From Mesorhizobium sp. CU3 (GTDB lineage Bacteria > Pseudomonadota > Alphaproteobacteria > Rhizobiales > Rhizobiaceae), in assembly GCF_006442965.1 (NCBI RefSeq), contig NZ_VFWX01000027.1:1-50997 (forward strand): 50,997 nt of DNA, read 5' to 3'. Under the pieces are notes generated by a model. The model did not search any database. It was not told where the DNA came from and saw nothing but the letters and a program-made list of their open reading frames with translations. The position numbers were made by a program, and so were the translations under genes. This document shows positions 8,116 through 16,682 of this stretch, in pieces; position 1 is the first letter of the stretch, and each line of letters begins with the position of its first letter.

Positions 8116-8976
8116 ATGAAAATCTTCATCGCTTCGGCGGCCTTCGCCGCCATCGCTGCAGTCGCCCCGACGCAGGCCGCCCAGGCGGGCGAAATCTGGC
8201 GCGCCACCGGTTTCGAGCAGCCGGAATCGGCGCTTGTCGACACCGCCAACAACCGCATCGTCGTCTCCAACATGGTCGGCGACCCAAGCAAGGCCGACGG
8301 CAATGGCTATTTGTCGCTGCTGTCGATGGACGGCAAGATCATCACCCGCCATTGGGTGGACGGCATGGACGCGCCCAAGGGCATGGCGATCTCGGGCGGC
8401 AAGCTTTATGCCGCCGACATCACCAAGGTCCGCGTCGTCGATCTGGCTAGCGGCAAACTGGTCTCCAGCATCGACATACCGGGCGCTGTCTTCCTGAACG
8501 ACATGACGCAGGACAGCGAAGGCCACGTCTATGTCAGCGACATGCTGGCCGACACGATCTACCGCATCGACGGCGACAGACCGGAGCTGTTCGTCAAGGA
8601 TCCGCTGCTCGCCTCGCCCAACGGCGTCTTCGCCGACGGCGACCGGTTGATCGTCGCCTCCTGGGGCAAGGGTATCAAGGCAGATTTCAGCACGGCCGAG
8701 CCCGGCGGCCTGCTGTCGATCGATCTCGCCACGAAGACAATCACGCCGCTGCCCGGCGCGCAGAAGTTCGGCGACCTCGACGGCGTCGTCGCCATCGGCG
8801 ACACCATCTATGCCACCGCCAATCCGGTCGGAAAACTCTATCGCTACCGCGTCGGCGGCACGCCGGAAGTGGTTGCCACTCTCAAGCCCGGCTGCGCCGA
8901 TATCGACACTGATGGCAAGCGCATCTTCGTGCCGCAGATGAATGAAGGCGAAGTCGTGGCGCTTAAGATGGACTGA
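8116..8976 (+). CDS. Secreted SMP-30/gluconolactonase-like beta-propeller protein
   Basis: A 286-aa protein. The first ~23 residues form a Sec signal peptide (MKIFIASAAFAAIAAVAPT followed by QAAQA), so the mature protein is periplasmic. The rest has repeating blade motifs (NRIVVSNM, GKLYAADITKVRV, GHVYVSDMLADTIYRI, DTIYATANPVGKLYRY) typical of SMP-30/NHL propellers. An SD (AGGAGAG) precedes the ATG. Catalytic metal ligands cannot be placed confidently, so it may be a lactonase or a non-enzymatic binding protein. The divergent XRE regulator is its likely controller. Confidence 0.8.
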   Translation: MKIFIASAAFAAIAAVAPTQAAQAGEIWRATGFEQPESALVDTANNRIVVSNMVGDPSKADGNGYLSLLSMDGKIITRHWVDGMDAPKGMAISGGKLYAADITKVRVVDLASGKLVSSIDIPGAVFLNDMTQDSEGHVYVSDMLADTIYRIDGDRPELFVKDPLLASPNGVFADGDRLIVASWGKGIKADFSTAEPGGLLSIDLATKTITPLPGAQKFGDLDGVVAIGDTIYATANPVGKLYRYRVGGTPEVVATLKPGCADIDTDGKRIFVPQMNEGEVVALKMD

Positions 8977-9072
8977 TTGTCGTTGCCCGCGGCGCCGTCG
9001 ATCGGTATTGGACCGGCATATCGGCGGCGCTGCCATCTGGCTCCGTGCTTCGCTCCCGGATATCCGGCTCCG

Positions 9073-9993
9073 ATGAACCAAGCCGTGAAGACACCCAGCC
9101 TGAGTGGCACCGCGACGATACCCGTGCTCACCTGCGCGCTGGCGATCTTCCTGCTGTGCGGAATGGACGCGGCGATGAAGTCGCTGATCCTCGCTATCGG
9201 CGTCTACAACACCTTGCTGTGGCGCAGCGTGGTCTCGACCGTGGTCGCGGGCGCGGCGTGGTCGGCAGGGCCGCGCGCATGGCCGAGTTTTTCGGTGCTG
9301 CGGCTGCATGCGCTGCGTGCCGCGATCGTCGGCGTCGTCCTGGTGTCCTTCTTCTGGGGTCTGGGCAGGCTGCCGCTCGCCGAGGCGATCGGACTGAGCT
9401 TCGTCGCGCCGCTGTTCGCGCTTTTCCTCGCAGCACTTCTGCTCAGCGAACGCATCCGGCGCCAGGCGATCTGGGCCTCGCTTGCCGGCATCGCCGGCGT
9501 CGCCATCATCCTGTTCGGCCAGTTCGGGCGCGAAAGCTATTCGCAGGACGCTTTGCTTGGCACCGCGTCGGTGCTCGTGTCGACAGTGTTCTACGGCTAC
9601 AATCTGGTGCTTGCCCGGCAGCAGGCGCTGTTGGCCAAACCGGTCGAGATCATGCTGTTCCAGAACCTATGCGTCGCCATCATTCTTGGCCTCGCGGCGC
9701 CTTGGCTCGCCGTCGCGCTGCCGCCCAATCTCTGGCTTCCGCTCGCCGGCGTGGCGATGCTGTCGCTCGCCGGCCAGTTCCTCATGAGCTGGGCCTATGC
9801 GCGCGCCGAAGCGCAGTATCTGATCCCGACGGAATACTCCGCCTTCATCTGGGCGATCGCGTTCGGCTGGTTCTTCTTCGGCGAGGACGTGGCCTGGACC
9901 ACGCTGGCGGGCGCCGCCCTGATCGTCGCCGGCTGCCTGATCGCCGCGCGCGCCAACCCGAAGCTGGCCGAGCCGATCGAAGCCGCGGTTTGA
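9073..9993 (+). CDS. EamA/DMT-superfamily transporter (RhaT/YdcZ type, 10 TM)
   Basis: A 306-aa inner-membrane protein with about ten hydrophobic segments in two EamA repeats. The start at 9073 (MNQAVKTPSL) is preferred. The open frame extends back to 8977, but those 32 residues are Pro/Arg/Cys-rich and unlike the family N-terminus. Such proteins export or import metabolites such as amino acids or nucleosides; the substrate is unknown. It follows the SMP-30-like gene by about 96 bases and ends at a hairpin shared with the convergent SulP gene. Confidence 0.87.
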   Translation: MNQAVKTPSLSGTATIPVLTCALAIFLLCGMDAAMKSLILAIGVYNTLLWRSVVSTVVAGAAWSAGPRAWPSFSVLRLHALRAAIVGVVLVSFFWGLGRLPLAEAIGLSFVAPLFALFLAALLLSERIRRQAIWASLAGIAGVAIILFGQFGRESYSQDALLGTASVLVSTVFYGYNLVLARQQALLAKPVEIMLFQNLCVAIILGLAAPWLAVALPPNLWLPLAGVAMLSLAGQFLMSWAYARAEAQYLIPTEYSAFIWAIAFGWFFFGEDVAWTTLAGAALIVAGCLIAARANPKLAEPIEAAV

Positions 9994-10001
9994 AGACGCT
10001 C

Positions 10002-10057
10002 TAAGGTGTGCTGAGATTCAGGTCAGGCCGGCCTCACCTGAATATCAACACACCTTA
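10002..10057. terminator. Long imperfect hairpin, likely bidirectional terminator or repeat element
   Basis: The arms TAAGGTGTG...ATTCAGGT and ACCTGAAT...CACACCTTA pair around the perfect core GGCCGGCC, with short mismatched bulges. It sits exactly between two convergent genes, and the SulP stop codon lies in its outer arm. No strong T-run follows, so it may instead be a dispersed palindromic element. Confidence 0.6.
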
Positions 10058-11764
10058 AACCGTCTCCCGTTTTCCCTTCAGCTGCGCCCGCGCGTCGCGG
10101 ATCGATGCGGCATAGGTCACCAGCGGCCGCTTGACGCCGTGGTTGATCAGCATGCGTCTTATTGATGGTGCCGCGCCCGCGATGATGAAGCGCACGCCGG
10201 CGCGCTCGGCCTTGTGCGCGGCGCCCTCGATGACGTTGGCGGCGGTGGAATCGAAGAACGGCACGGCCGAGCAGTCGAGGATGAAGTTCCTGCGCTGGTC
10301 GGCGATGCGGTCGAGCACGGCGCCGACCGTCGAGGCAGCGCCGAAGAAGAAGGCGCCGGAGATGCGGTAGACGACGGTGTCGCTGTCGGCCGCCTCGTTG
10401 GAATCATAAGCGACGGCGCGGTCGGCGACATCCTCCGGCACCAGCGGTTGATCGGCCTCGACGGCTATGGATCTCGCCATGCGGTCGATGAACAGGATCG
10501 AGCCCAAAGCGAAGCCGACGACGATGCCTTCGGTAAGGTCGCGGAAGACGACGATCAGGAACGTCGCCAACAGCACCAGCGCATCGCCGCGCGAGCTTTT
10601 GAGCAGCGTGGCGAAGGCCTGCTTCTCGAACATGTTCCAGCACACCACCGCCAGCACGCCGGCGAGCGCCGACAGCGGGATGTAACTGGCCAGAGGCGCG
10701 GCCACCAGCATCAGCACGAGCAGCACCGCCGAGTGCAGCATGCCCGAGACCGGCCCATGCGCGCCGGCTCGCACATTGGTGGCGGTACGGGCAATGGTGC
10801 CGGTGGCGCAGATGCCGCCGAACAGGGCCGAGGCGATGTTGGCGAAACCCTGCGCCACCAATTCGCAATTGGAGCGGTGACGCCGCCCGCTCATGCCGTC
10901 GGCGACAACTGCCGACAGCAGCGATTCGATCGCGCCGAGCAGAGCGAACGCGATCGCGTCCGGCAGGACATCGATCATCCTGTCGATGCTGACCGGCGGC
11001 AGCGCCGGCCATTGCAGGCTGCGCGGGATGCCGCCATAGCGCGTGCCGATCGTTTCCGCCGGCAGCGCGAGCAGCGCCACCAACAGCGAAGCGGCGGCGA
11101 TGGCAATCAGCATCGCCGGCCATCTCGGCCGCCAGCGTCGCATCAGGACGATCGTGACGATGGTCAGCGCGGCCACGAAAGCCGCCGACGGATTGACCGT
11201 GCCGATTGCCTCGCCGATCGCCGCCAGCTTGGGCACCAGCGGTCCGGGCTCCTTGCCGGCCAGCTTCAGCCCGAGCAGTTCGACGATCTGGCCGGAGAAG
11301 ATGATGACGGCAATGCCGGCGGTAAAGCCGACGGTCACCGGATAAGGAATGAATTTGATGTAGGTGCCGAGCCTCAGATAGCCGATGGCGAGCAGGAAGA
11401 TGCCGGCCATCATGGTGGCGAGCAGCAGCCCGTCGACGCCGACGCGCGCCACCGTCGCCGCCACCAGCACGATGAAGGCGCCGGCCGGCCCACCGATCTG
11501 AAAGCGGCTGCCGCCGAGCGCCGAGATGATGAAGCCGCCGACGATCGAGGTGTAGAGGCCGCGCTCCGGCGTGACGCCGGATCCGATGGCGATCGCCATC
11601 GACAGTGGCAGCGCGACGATCGCGACGGTCAGCCCGGCGATGGCGTCGGCCCTGAAATGCGCCGCCGTATAGCCCTCGCGCAGCACCGTCACCAGCTTGG
11701 GCGTGAACAACTCGGCGAAGGTCGGCCGCGCCTGATGGTGGATTGCCCGCCTCGCCTGATCCAT
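10055..11764 (-). CDS. SulP-family anion permease with C-terminal STAS domain
   Basis: A 569-aa SLC26/SulP transporter. The N-terminal motif FRADAIAGLTVAIVALPLSM (near 35-55) and about twelve membrane segments are followed by a STAS domain (about 455-560) with FILDCSAVPFFDSTAAN. It likely moves sulfate, bicarbonate or another oxyanion by proton or sodium symport. The frame extends to 11845, but MDQARRAIHH at 11764 is the credible start. A small XRE regulator lies 130 bp upstream on the same strand. Confidence 0.9.
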   Translation of the reverse strand: MDQARRAIHHQARPTFAELFTPKLVTVLREGYTAAHFRADAIAGLTVAIVALPLSMAIAIGSGVTPERGLYTSIVGGFIISALGGSRFQIGGPAGAFIVLVAATVARVGVDGLLLATMMAGIFLLAIGYLRLGTYIKFIPYPVTVGFTAGIAVIIFSGQIVELLGLKLAGKEPGPLVPKLAAIGEAIGTVNPSAAFVAALTIVTIVLMRRWRPRWPAMLIAIAAASLLVALLALPAETIGTRYGGIPRSLQWPALPPVSIDRMIDVLPDAIAFALLGAIESLLSAVVADGMSGRRHRSNCELVAQGFANIASALFGGICATGTIARTATNVRAGAHGPVSGMLHSAVLLVLMLVAAPLASYIPLSALAGVLAVVCWNMFEKQAFATLLKSSRGDALVLLATFLIVVFRDLTEGIVVGFALGSILFIDRMARSIAVEADQPLVPEDVADRAVAYDSNEAADSDTVVYRISGAFFFGAASTVGAVLDRIADQRRNFILDCSAVPFFDSTAANVIEGAAHKAERAGVRFIIAGAAPSIRRMLINHGVKRPLVTYAASIRDARAQLKGKRETV

Positions 11765-11894
11765 GGACTGAACCCGCTCCCCAAAGCGGCGGGATCGTCG
11801 GCTTGATGTCGGCGGTCGCGTCGCGAAACCCTTACGACGCCGCATCGTACTTTTCCGAAATCGAAGACGATTTCGGGTCGATGCGGTTGCGGTC

Positions 11895-12164
11895 TCAGCC
11901 TTGCGGGTTCTGCGGCGTGGTGGCCTTGAGGCGCACGCCCCGGCCGCCGCGCTCGCTGGTCTGGTTGTCGCCGATCAGCTCCACCCCGGCCTCATCGAGA
12001 GCCTGGATGACCTTCATCAGCGTATCGACCACGCCGCGAACGACGCCGTCGCTCGCTTCCATGCGCTGTATCGTCGGAAGCGAAACCCCGGCGCGCTCGG
12101 CCAGCGTCTTCTGGTCGATGCCGGCCAGCGCCCGCGCGGCGCGCATCTGAGCGGCGGTGATCAT
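11895..12164 (-). CDS. Small XRE-family transcriptional regulator
   Basis: An 89-aa protein, almost all of it a lambda-repressor-like helix-turn-helix (QKTLAERAGVSLPTIQRMEA, about 18-37). Its length is usual for a rhizobial group of one-domain XRE regulators. It lies upstream of the SulP permease in the same direction and has its own well-formed promoter, whose -10 overlaps a TGTAT/ATACA inverted repeat, so autoregulation is likely. Control of the SulP gene is inferred only from position. Confidence 0.88.
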   Translation of the reverse strand: MITAAQMRAARALAGIDQKTLAERAGVSLPTIQRMEASDGVVRGVVDTLMKVIQALDEAGVELIGDNQTSERGGRGVRLKATTPQNPQG

Positions 12165-12190
12165 CGGCCAGAGCCCATGTCTGAGTCTGC

Positions 12191-12227
12191 TGTATCAACG
12201 TATAATACAATCATAGTGATGTTTCAA
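12191..12227 (-). promoter_or_regulatory. Promoter and candidate operator of the small XRE gene
   Basis: On the minus strand TTGAAA (12222-12227) and TATACG (12199-12204) are 17 bases apart. An inverted repeat TGTAT (12191-12195) / ATACA (12205-12209) covers the -10. The start codon is 27 bases further on. The local DNA is AT-rich against a GC-rich background. Confidence 0.6.
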
Positions 12228-12255
12228 GCATCATTAAGCATGGATGAGACATGGG

Positions 12256-12957
12256 TCACTCACTGTCCGCCACCATTTTGCGCCGCTGCAACAACCGCGC
12301 GACCAGCCAGCACAGCATGGCCCAGCCAAAGCCGGCGCACCAGCCGGCAAGCACGTCGGACGGCCAGTGAACGCCGAGATAGACGCGGCTCAAGCCGACC
12401 AGCAAGGTGATGAGCACGGCAAGCCCGAGCGCGAAGATCTTCGTGCGGCGGTCCGGCAGGAAGCGGGCAGCAAGCGAGCCGAGCGTCAGATAGGTCACCG
12501 CAGACAGCATGGCATGGCCGCTCGGAAAGGATAGAGAGGTCTCGTTGACCAGATGCGAGACGAGATCGGGCCGCGGCCGGTCGACCTCGAGCTTGAGCAC
12601 GCTGGACAGAACCTGGCCGCCGGCGACCGCCGCGAACATGAACAGCGCCGTCGCCGGCCTGCGGATCAACAGCAGATAGACGATCGTCGCCGTCGTAATC
12701 AGGATCAGCACAGCGGAACTGCCGAGCGCGGTGACGTCGCGAACCGCGCCTTGCAGCCAGAGCGGGCCGATCGGGCTGTCCGGCTGTCCGGCATGGCGGA
12801 AGGCGAGCAGGATTTCGGTGTCGAAGGCGTGCGGCGTGGTGGCGCGCGCGACCTCCATCAGCTCGACGAAGCCCCAGCACGCCGCAGCGATCACCAGCCC
12901 GGCGATGAGGACAGGAAATTCCAGCTTGTTGAGTAGCGCGGTGGCGGTCGATTTCAT
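12256..12957 (-). CDS. PAP2-superfamily membrane phosphatase
   Basis: A 233-aa integral membrane protein with the three phosphatase motifs in order: KLEVDRPRPD (C1), SFPSGHAM (C2) and SRVYLGVHWPSDVLAG (C3). Four to six hydrophobic segments surround them. Such enzymes dephosphorylate lipid phosphates such as undecaprenyl pyrophosphate, phosphatidic acid or lipid A-linked phosphates on the periplasmic side. It begins 18 bases after the stop of the small DMT gene upstream and is probably in one transcript with it. The substrate is not determinable here. Confidence 0.9.
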   Translation of the reverse strand: MKSTATALLNKLEFPVLIAGLVIAAACWGFVELMEVARATTPHAFDTEILLAFRHAGQPDSPIGPLWLQGAVRDVTALGSSAVLILITTATIVYLLLIRRPATALFMFAAVAGGQVLSSVLKLEVDRPRPDLVSHLVNETSLSFPSGHAMLSAVTYLTLGSLAARFLPDRRTKIFALGLAVLITLLVGLSRVYLGVHWPSDVLAGWCAGFGWAMLCWLVARLLQRRKMVADSE

Positions 12958-12975
12958 TCCAGGCCTTCGGTTCAG

Positions 12976-13323
12976 CTACAAGCGCTGCATATAGGGCCCG
13001 AGCGTGATCAGCGCGACCGCGGCGATCGCCAGCACCACGCCGGTCGCCTGCAAGGCATTGAGCCGTTCGCCGAAGAAGGCCAGCGCCACGACGTTGACCG
13101 CGACAAGCTGGATGACGGCCGACAGGCTGAACGACACCGACATGCCGAACTCGCGCACCAACCTCAGCATGATGAGGTTGCCGGCAGTGTAGAGCGCCAG
13201 CGTCAAAAGGAGCTTGGCGGCGCTCGGCGCCATCCCCCATTGCTTGGCCGCCATCGCCGCCAGCAGGAACATCACCGTCGACAGGCCGAGCTGCCCCAGT
13301 CCCCAGAAACTCACTTTTGCCAT
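12976..13323 (-). CDS. Small four-TM DMT/EamA-like membrane protein
   Basis: A 115-aa hydrophobic protein with about four membrane segments, the size of a single EamA or SMR unit. The C-terminal half (FFGERLNALQATGVVLAIAA, about 83-102) matches the last part of an EamA repeat, where GERL followed by a TM is typical. The frame begins at 13377, but the first 18 residues are Ala/Arg/Gly-rich, so MAKVSFWG at 13323 is chosen. It precedes the PAP2 gene by 18 bases, so a role in lipid-linked substrate flipping is possible but unproven. Confidence 0.7.
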   Translation of the reverse strand: MAKVSFWGLGQLGLSTVMFLLAAMAAKQWGMAPSAAKLLLTLALYTAGNLIMLRLVREFGMSVSFSLSAVIQLVAVNVVALAFFGERLNALQATGVVLAIAAVALITLGPYMQRL

Positions 13324-13459
13324 CCCTCTGCCGGCTGTCGCCGGCGCTCTTGTTCCCGAAGCGCGCGATACCGTCAAGCTGATCCCTTAGCGAAAAAGGT
13401 GCCTGGACCGGCCGCGCCTTGACCAGCCGGCAAACAATTGTCCACGATCGATCACGGCG

Positions 13460-13477
13460 ATGTCACGAAAATGTGAT
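13460..13477 (+). promoter_or_regulatory. Candidate Pho box upstream of phoX
   Basis: Two direct copies of the PHO-box half type occur: ATGTCAC (13460-13466) and ATGTGAT (13471-13477), 11 bases apart start to start. They lie about 65 bases upstream of phoX, a gene usually controlled by PhoB. The second half-site deviates from the CTGTCAT consensus, so this is only a candidate. Confidence 0.35.
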
Positions 13478-13541
13478 CGGCACGCTTTACGGGTCCAAAG
13501 GTCAAAGCTCCAGCCATCTCAAGAAGCCAGAGGAACAGCCG

Positions 13542-15539
13542 ATGTCCGACTTGCCCGAAACCCGCTTCCGCACCAGCCAGCTTGAGGAGAATGACGGCCC
13601 GCCCGTCAATCCGAGCGACAACCGCACCATGGGCGAGATCATTGCCGCGCGCTTCTCGCGCCGCGGTTTCCTGATGGGATCGCTGGCCGTCTCGGCCATT
13701 GCCGCGACCGTCAGCCCGCTGGCGCTGATCGCCGCCGACGAGGCGCGAGCCGCAGAGGGCTCCGCCTTCAAATTCGACGAGATCGAGGCCGGCATCGACG
13801 ACAAGCACCATGTCGCGCCGGGCTATGACGCCGACGTGCTGCTGCGCTGGGGCGATCCGCTGTTCGCCGACTCGCCGGAGTTCGACCCTACGAAACAATC
13901 GGCCGCCGCCCAGGCCCGGCAGTTCGGCTACAACAACGACTATGTCGGCTATATCGCGATCGACGGCTCGGCCGAGCACGGCCTGCTGGTCGTCAACCAC
14001 GAATACACCAACCCGCATCTCATGTTCCCCGGCATCGTCTCGGTCGTCGAGAAGGACGGGAAGAGGAAGGCCGAGGTGGCGCCGCTCTCGAAGGAGCAGG
14101 TCGATGTCGAGATGGCCGCGCATGGCGGCACCATCGTCGAGATCCGCAAGGACGGCGGCAAGTGGCAGGTGGTGCGCGACGGCAAGCTCAACCGCCGCAT
14201 CATGTCGACCACCGAAATGGCGATCTCCGGCCCGGCCGCCGGCCATGACCGCCTCAAGACCAACGCCGATCCTTCGGGCACCAAGGTCATCGGCACGATG
14301 AACAACTGCGCCGGCGGCGTCACGCCTTGGGGCACCTATGTGATGGCCGAGGAGAACATCCACGGCTATTTCTCGGGCGAATTGCCGGAGGGCCACAAGG
14401 AGGCCTCCAACTACAAGCGCCTCGGCATCCCGGAAGGCGCCTATGAGTGGGGCGCCCATTACGATCGGTTCAACCTCGCCAAGGAGCCGAACGAGCCAAA
14501 TCGCTTCGGCTGGATCGTCGAGGTCGACGTCAACGACCCGGCCTCGACGCCGAGGAAGCGCACCGCCATGGGCCGTTTCAAGCATGAGGGCGCGGAATCG
14601 ATCGTCGCCAAGGACGGCCGTGTCGTCTTCTATCTCGGCGACGACGAGCGCTTCGACTATGCCTATAAATTCGTCACCGCCGGCACGTTCAACCCAAATG
14701 ACCGCGCGGCCAACATGAACCTGCTCGACGAGGGCACGCTCTATGTGGCGAAATTCGCCGAGGACGGCTCGGTCGAATGGATGCCGATCGTGTTCGGGAA
14801 AGGCCCGCTGACGGCCGAGAACGGCTTTGCGTCCCAGGCCGACGTGCTGATCGAGACGCGGCGCGCCGCCGACCTGCTTGGCGCCACCAAGATGGACAGG
14901 CCCGAGGACATCCAGCCCAATGCCGGCAACGGCAAGGTTTATGTCATGCTGACCAACAATTCGAAGCGCAAGGCCGAGCAGGTCGATGCGGCAAACCCCC
15001 GCGCGGAAAACGCCTTCGGCCACATCATCGAGATCGTCGAGGACGGCGGCGATTTCACCGCGACCAAGGGCAAGTGGGAAGTGTTGCTGAAATGCGGCGA
15101 TCCATCGGTCGCCGATGTCGGCGCCACCTTCTCGACCGCGACGACCGCCAATGGCTGGTTCGGCATGCCGGACAATTGCGCGGTGGATTCGGCCGGGCGG
15201 CTCTGGGTCGCCACCGACGGCCAGGGCCCGAAGGCAACCGGCCGCACCGACGGTCTGTGGGCCGTCGACACCGAAGGTGCCGCGCGAGCGACGTCGAAGT
15301 TGTTCTTCCGCGTGCCGATCGGCGCCGAAATGTGCGGCCCGCTGTTCGCGCCGGACGACCAGACCGCCTTCGTCGCCGTCCAGCATCCGGGCGATGGCGG
15401 CGAGGATTGGGAAGGCTTTGGCCGCCCGTCCTACTACGAGGATCCGTCGACCCGCTGGCCGGACTTCAAGCCGGACATGCCGGTGCGGCCGTCGGTCGTG
15501 GCCATCACCAAGCAGGGCGGTGGCAAGATCGCGGTTTGA
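13542..15539 (+). CDS. phoX: PhoX-family alkaline phosphatase, Tat-exported (DUF839)
   Basis: A 665-aa protein. The twin-arginine motif SRRGFLMG (39-46) followed by a hydrophobic stretch and an Ala-rich cleavage region marks folded export by Tat. The body is the DUF839/PhoX propeller; NNCAGGVTPWGTYVMAEE and the late GPLFAPDDQTAFVAVQHPG are characteristic. PhoX enzymes use Ca2+ and Fe3+ to release phosphate from organic esters in the periplasm. The frame begins at 13419. The start at 13542 is preferred because the usual acidic, hydrophilic PhoX leader (MSDLPETRF) begins there. A possible Pho box lies upstream. Confidence 0.92.
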   Translation: MSDLPETRFRTSQLEENDGPPVNPSDNRTMGEIIAARFSRRGFLMGSLAVSAIAATVSPLALIAADEARAAEGSAFKFDEIEAGIDDKHHVAPGYDADVLLRWGDPLFADSPEFDPTKQSAAAQARQFGYNNDYVGYIAIDGSAEHGLLVVNHEYTNPHLMFPGIVSVVEKDGKRKAEVAPLSKEQVDVEMAAHGGTIVEIRKDGGKWQVVRDGKLNRRIMSTTEMAISGPAAGHDRLKTNADPSGTKVIGTMNNCAGGVTPWGTYVMAEENIHGYFSGELPEGHKEASNYKRLGIPEGAYEWGAHYDRFNLAKEPNEPNRFGWIVEVDVNDPASTPRKRTAMGRFKHEGAESIVAKDGRVVFYLGDDERFDYAYKFVTAGTFNPNDRAANMNLLDEGTLYVAKFAEDGSVEWMPIVFGKGPLTAENGFASQADVLIETRRAADLLGATKMDRPEDIQPNAGNGKVYVMLTNNSKRKAEQVDAANPRAENAFGHIIEIVEDGGDFTATKGKWEVLLKCGDPSVADVGATFSTATTANGWFGMPDNCAVDSAGRLWVATDGQGPKATGRTDGLWAVDTEGAARATSKLFFRVPIGAEMCGPLFAPDDQTAFVAVQHPGDGGEDWEGFGRPSYYEDPSTRWPDFKPDMPVRPSVVAITKQGGGKIAV

Positions 15540-15661
15540 CGCGCCAGATGTGGCATCGCGGAGGGGCTCGGCGGACCGAGCTCCTCTGTCGCCTGCTCAA
15601 GCCTTGGGAAAGACTGGGCTTTTACACTGGGTGCCCTAGGTCTTTATCCGGGAGACCCGCC

Positions 15662-15886
15662 ATGCCGAAGTCCATTTATGACCGTGGCCTGCTGAAACCC
15701 GCCCAAGTGGCCACCTTGCAACGCGTGTTCGACGAAGCCTGCCGGAAGCGCGAGGCGCATCCGGAATCGCCCGAGGCGCGGGAGATCGCGCTGACCGTGC
15801 TTGCGCTCTACAATGCCGGCATGGTCGACGAAGAGATGCTGATGGAGACGGTTTGCTTCCGTCGGCCGGACTCGAGATCCGCCTAA
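15662..15886 (+). CDS. Small hypothetical protein, 74 aa
   Basis: A short helical protein (MPKSIYDRGLLKPAQVATLQ at the N-terminus) with about 45% charged or polar residues, no signal peptide and no metal motif. It follows phoX by 122 bases and is preceded by GGGAGACCCGCC, an acceptable SD region. It lies at the 3' end of a longer frame that overlaps phoX antisense-free in another phase. Only this last portion has native-looking composition. I do not recognise a function. Its stop codon lies in the outer arm of a strong hairpin, which may end its transcript. Confidence 0.65.
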   Translation: MPKSIYDRGLLKPAQVATLQRVFDEACRKREAHPESPEAREIALTVLALYNAGMVDEEMLMETVCFRRPDSRSA

Positions 15887-15927
15887 AGCGCGTCGCGTAG
15901 AAACGGATCCACGCGACGCGCTTTAGG
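15882..15927. repeat. Perfect 17-bp-stem palindrome (CGCGTCGCG type)
   Basis: CCTAAAGCGCGTCGCGT (15882-15898) pairs perfectly with ACGCGACGCGCTTTAGG (15911-15927) around a 12-base loop. It begins at the stop codon of the 74-aa gene, so it could work as a terminator. The sequence type is one I associate with dispersed rhizobial palindromes. Confidence 0.75.
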
Positions 15928-15938
15928 TCTTTGTTTTT

Positions 15939-15986
15939 ATGCATGTCGTCTTCCCAAAGCCGAGGTCACTTTTGGGCGACATGCAT
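15939..15986. repeat. Second intergenic palindrome (ATGCATGTCG type)
   Basis: ATGCATGTCG (15939-15948) and CGACATGCAT (15977-15986) form the outer stem, and CCCAAA / TTTGGG form an inner stem with a 4-base bulge on the left. It sits just 12 bases after the previous palindrome, between convergent genes. The two together look like one mosaic intergenic element. Confidence 0.65.
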
Positions 15987-16001
15987 TGATCCAGGCAGCC
16001 G

Positions 16002-16682
16002 CTATCCCGCCCGCTGAACCACGGCGATGTTCATCGCGCTGCGCAAGCGAAAGCCGATGGACTCGTAGAGCTTTATCGCCGCGGCATTGCTGGCATAGGC
16101 GTGCAGGTAAGGCACCTCGCCGCGCGCCATGATGCGGTTGGCGACAAACAGCGACAACAGCCGGGCGAGGCCGCCGCCGCGGAAATCCGGATGCGAGCAG
16201 ACGCCGCTGAGTTCGGTATAGCCGGGCTGCTTCATGCGCTCGCCGGCCATGGCGGCCAGCCTGCCGTCGATCTTCACGCCCCAGAAGTCGCCGAGACTCA
16301 AGGCTTCCAGCGTGAACGGGCCAGGCCTCGTCAGCGAAGCCAGAGCGAGCATCTCTGCCGCATCCTGCCGCGTCAGTTGCTCGATGCGCGGATCGGAGAC
16401 GGCCTGCAAGGGTCGCTCGGCAATCATCTGCACGGCATCGGCGGTCATCGTCGCGACAAGCGCCGGCGGCAGGACGATCGCATCGGCCTGAGCCAGGATA
16501 GCGCTTTCGCCGGCCGGAATGAGCGATCCCAGCGCATGCAGGTTTTCCGCATCATCCACTGCCGTGGCGGCAAACGGGATGATCGAAGGCCGGAAGCGGC
16601 GCGCGAGATCGCCGCCTTCGGCGAAAGCCCTCTGCCGCGTCTCGAGCGCACTCCAGACGGGGCGGTCGAGCATGTGTTTCAT
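16002..16682 (-). CDS. GNAT-family N-acetyltransferase
   Basis: A 226-aa protein with a C-terminal GNAT domain: GVCSHPDFRGGGLARLL (motif A, acetyl-CoA pyrophosphate loop) and NAAAIKLYESIGFRLR (motif B). The N-terminal ~100 residues are a less conserved extension. The start at 16682 is chosen because it gives a 4-base overlap with the MarR gene upstream and the frame before it lies inside that gene. Translational coupling to the MarR regulator suggests a shared detoxification or antibiotic-type role, but the acetyl acceptor is unknown. Confidence 0.85.
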   Translation of the reverse strand: MKHMLDRPVWSALETRQRAFAEGGDLARRFRPSIIPFAATAVDDAENLHALGSLIPAGESAILAQADAIVLPPALVATMTADAVQMIAERPLQAVSDPRIEQLTRQDAAEMLALASLTRPGPFTLEALSLGDFWGVKIDGRLAAMAGERMKQPGYTELSGVCSHPDFRGGGLARLLSLFVANRIMARGEVPYLHAYASNAAAIKLYESIGFRLRSAMNIAVVQRAG

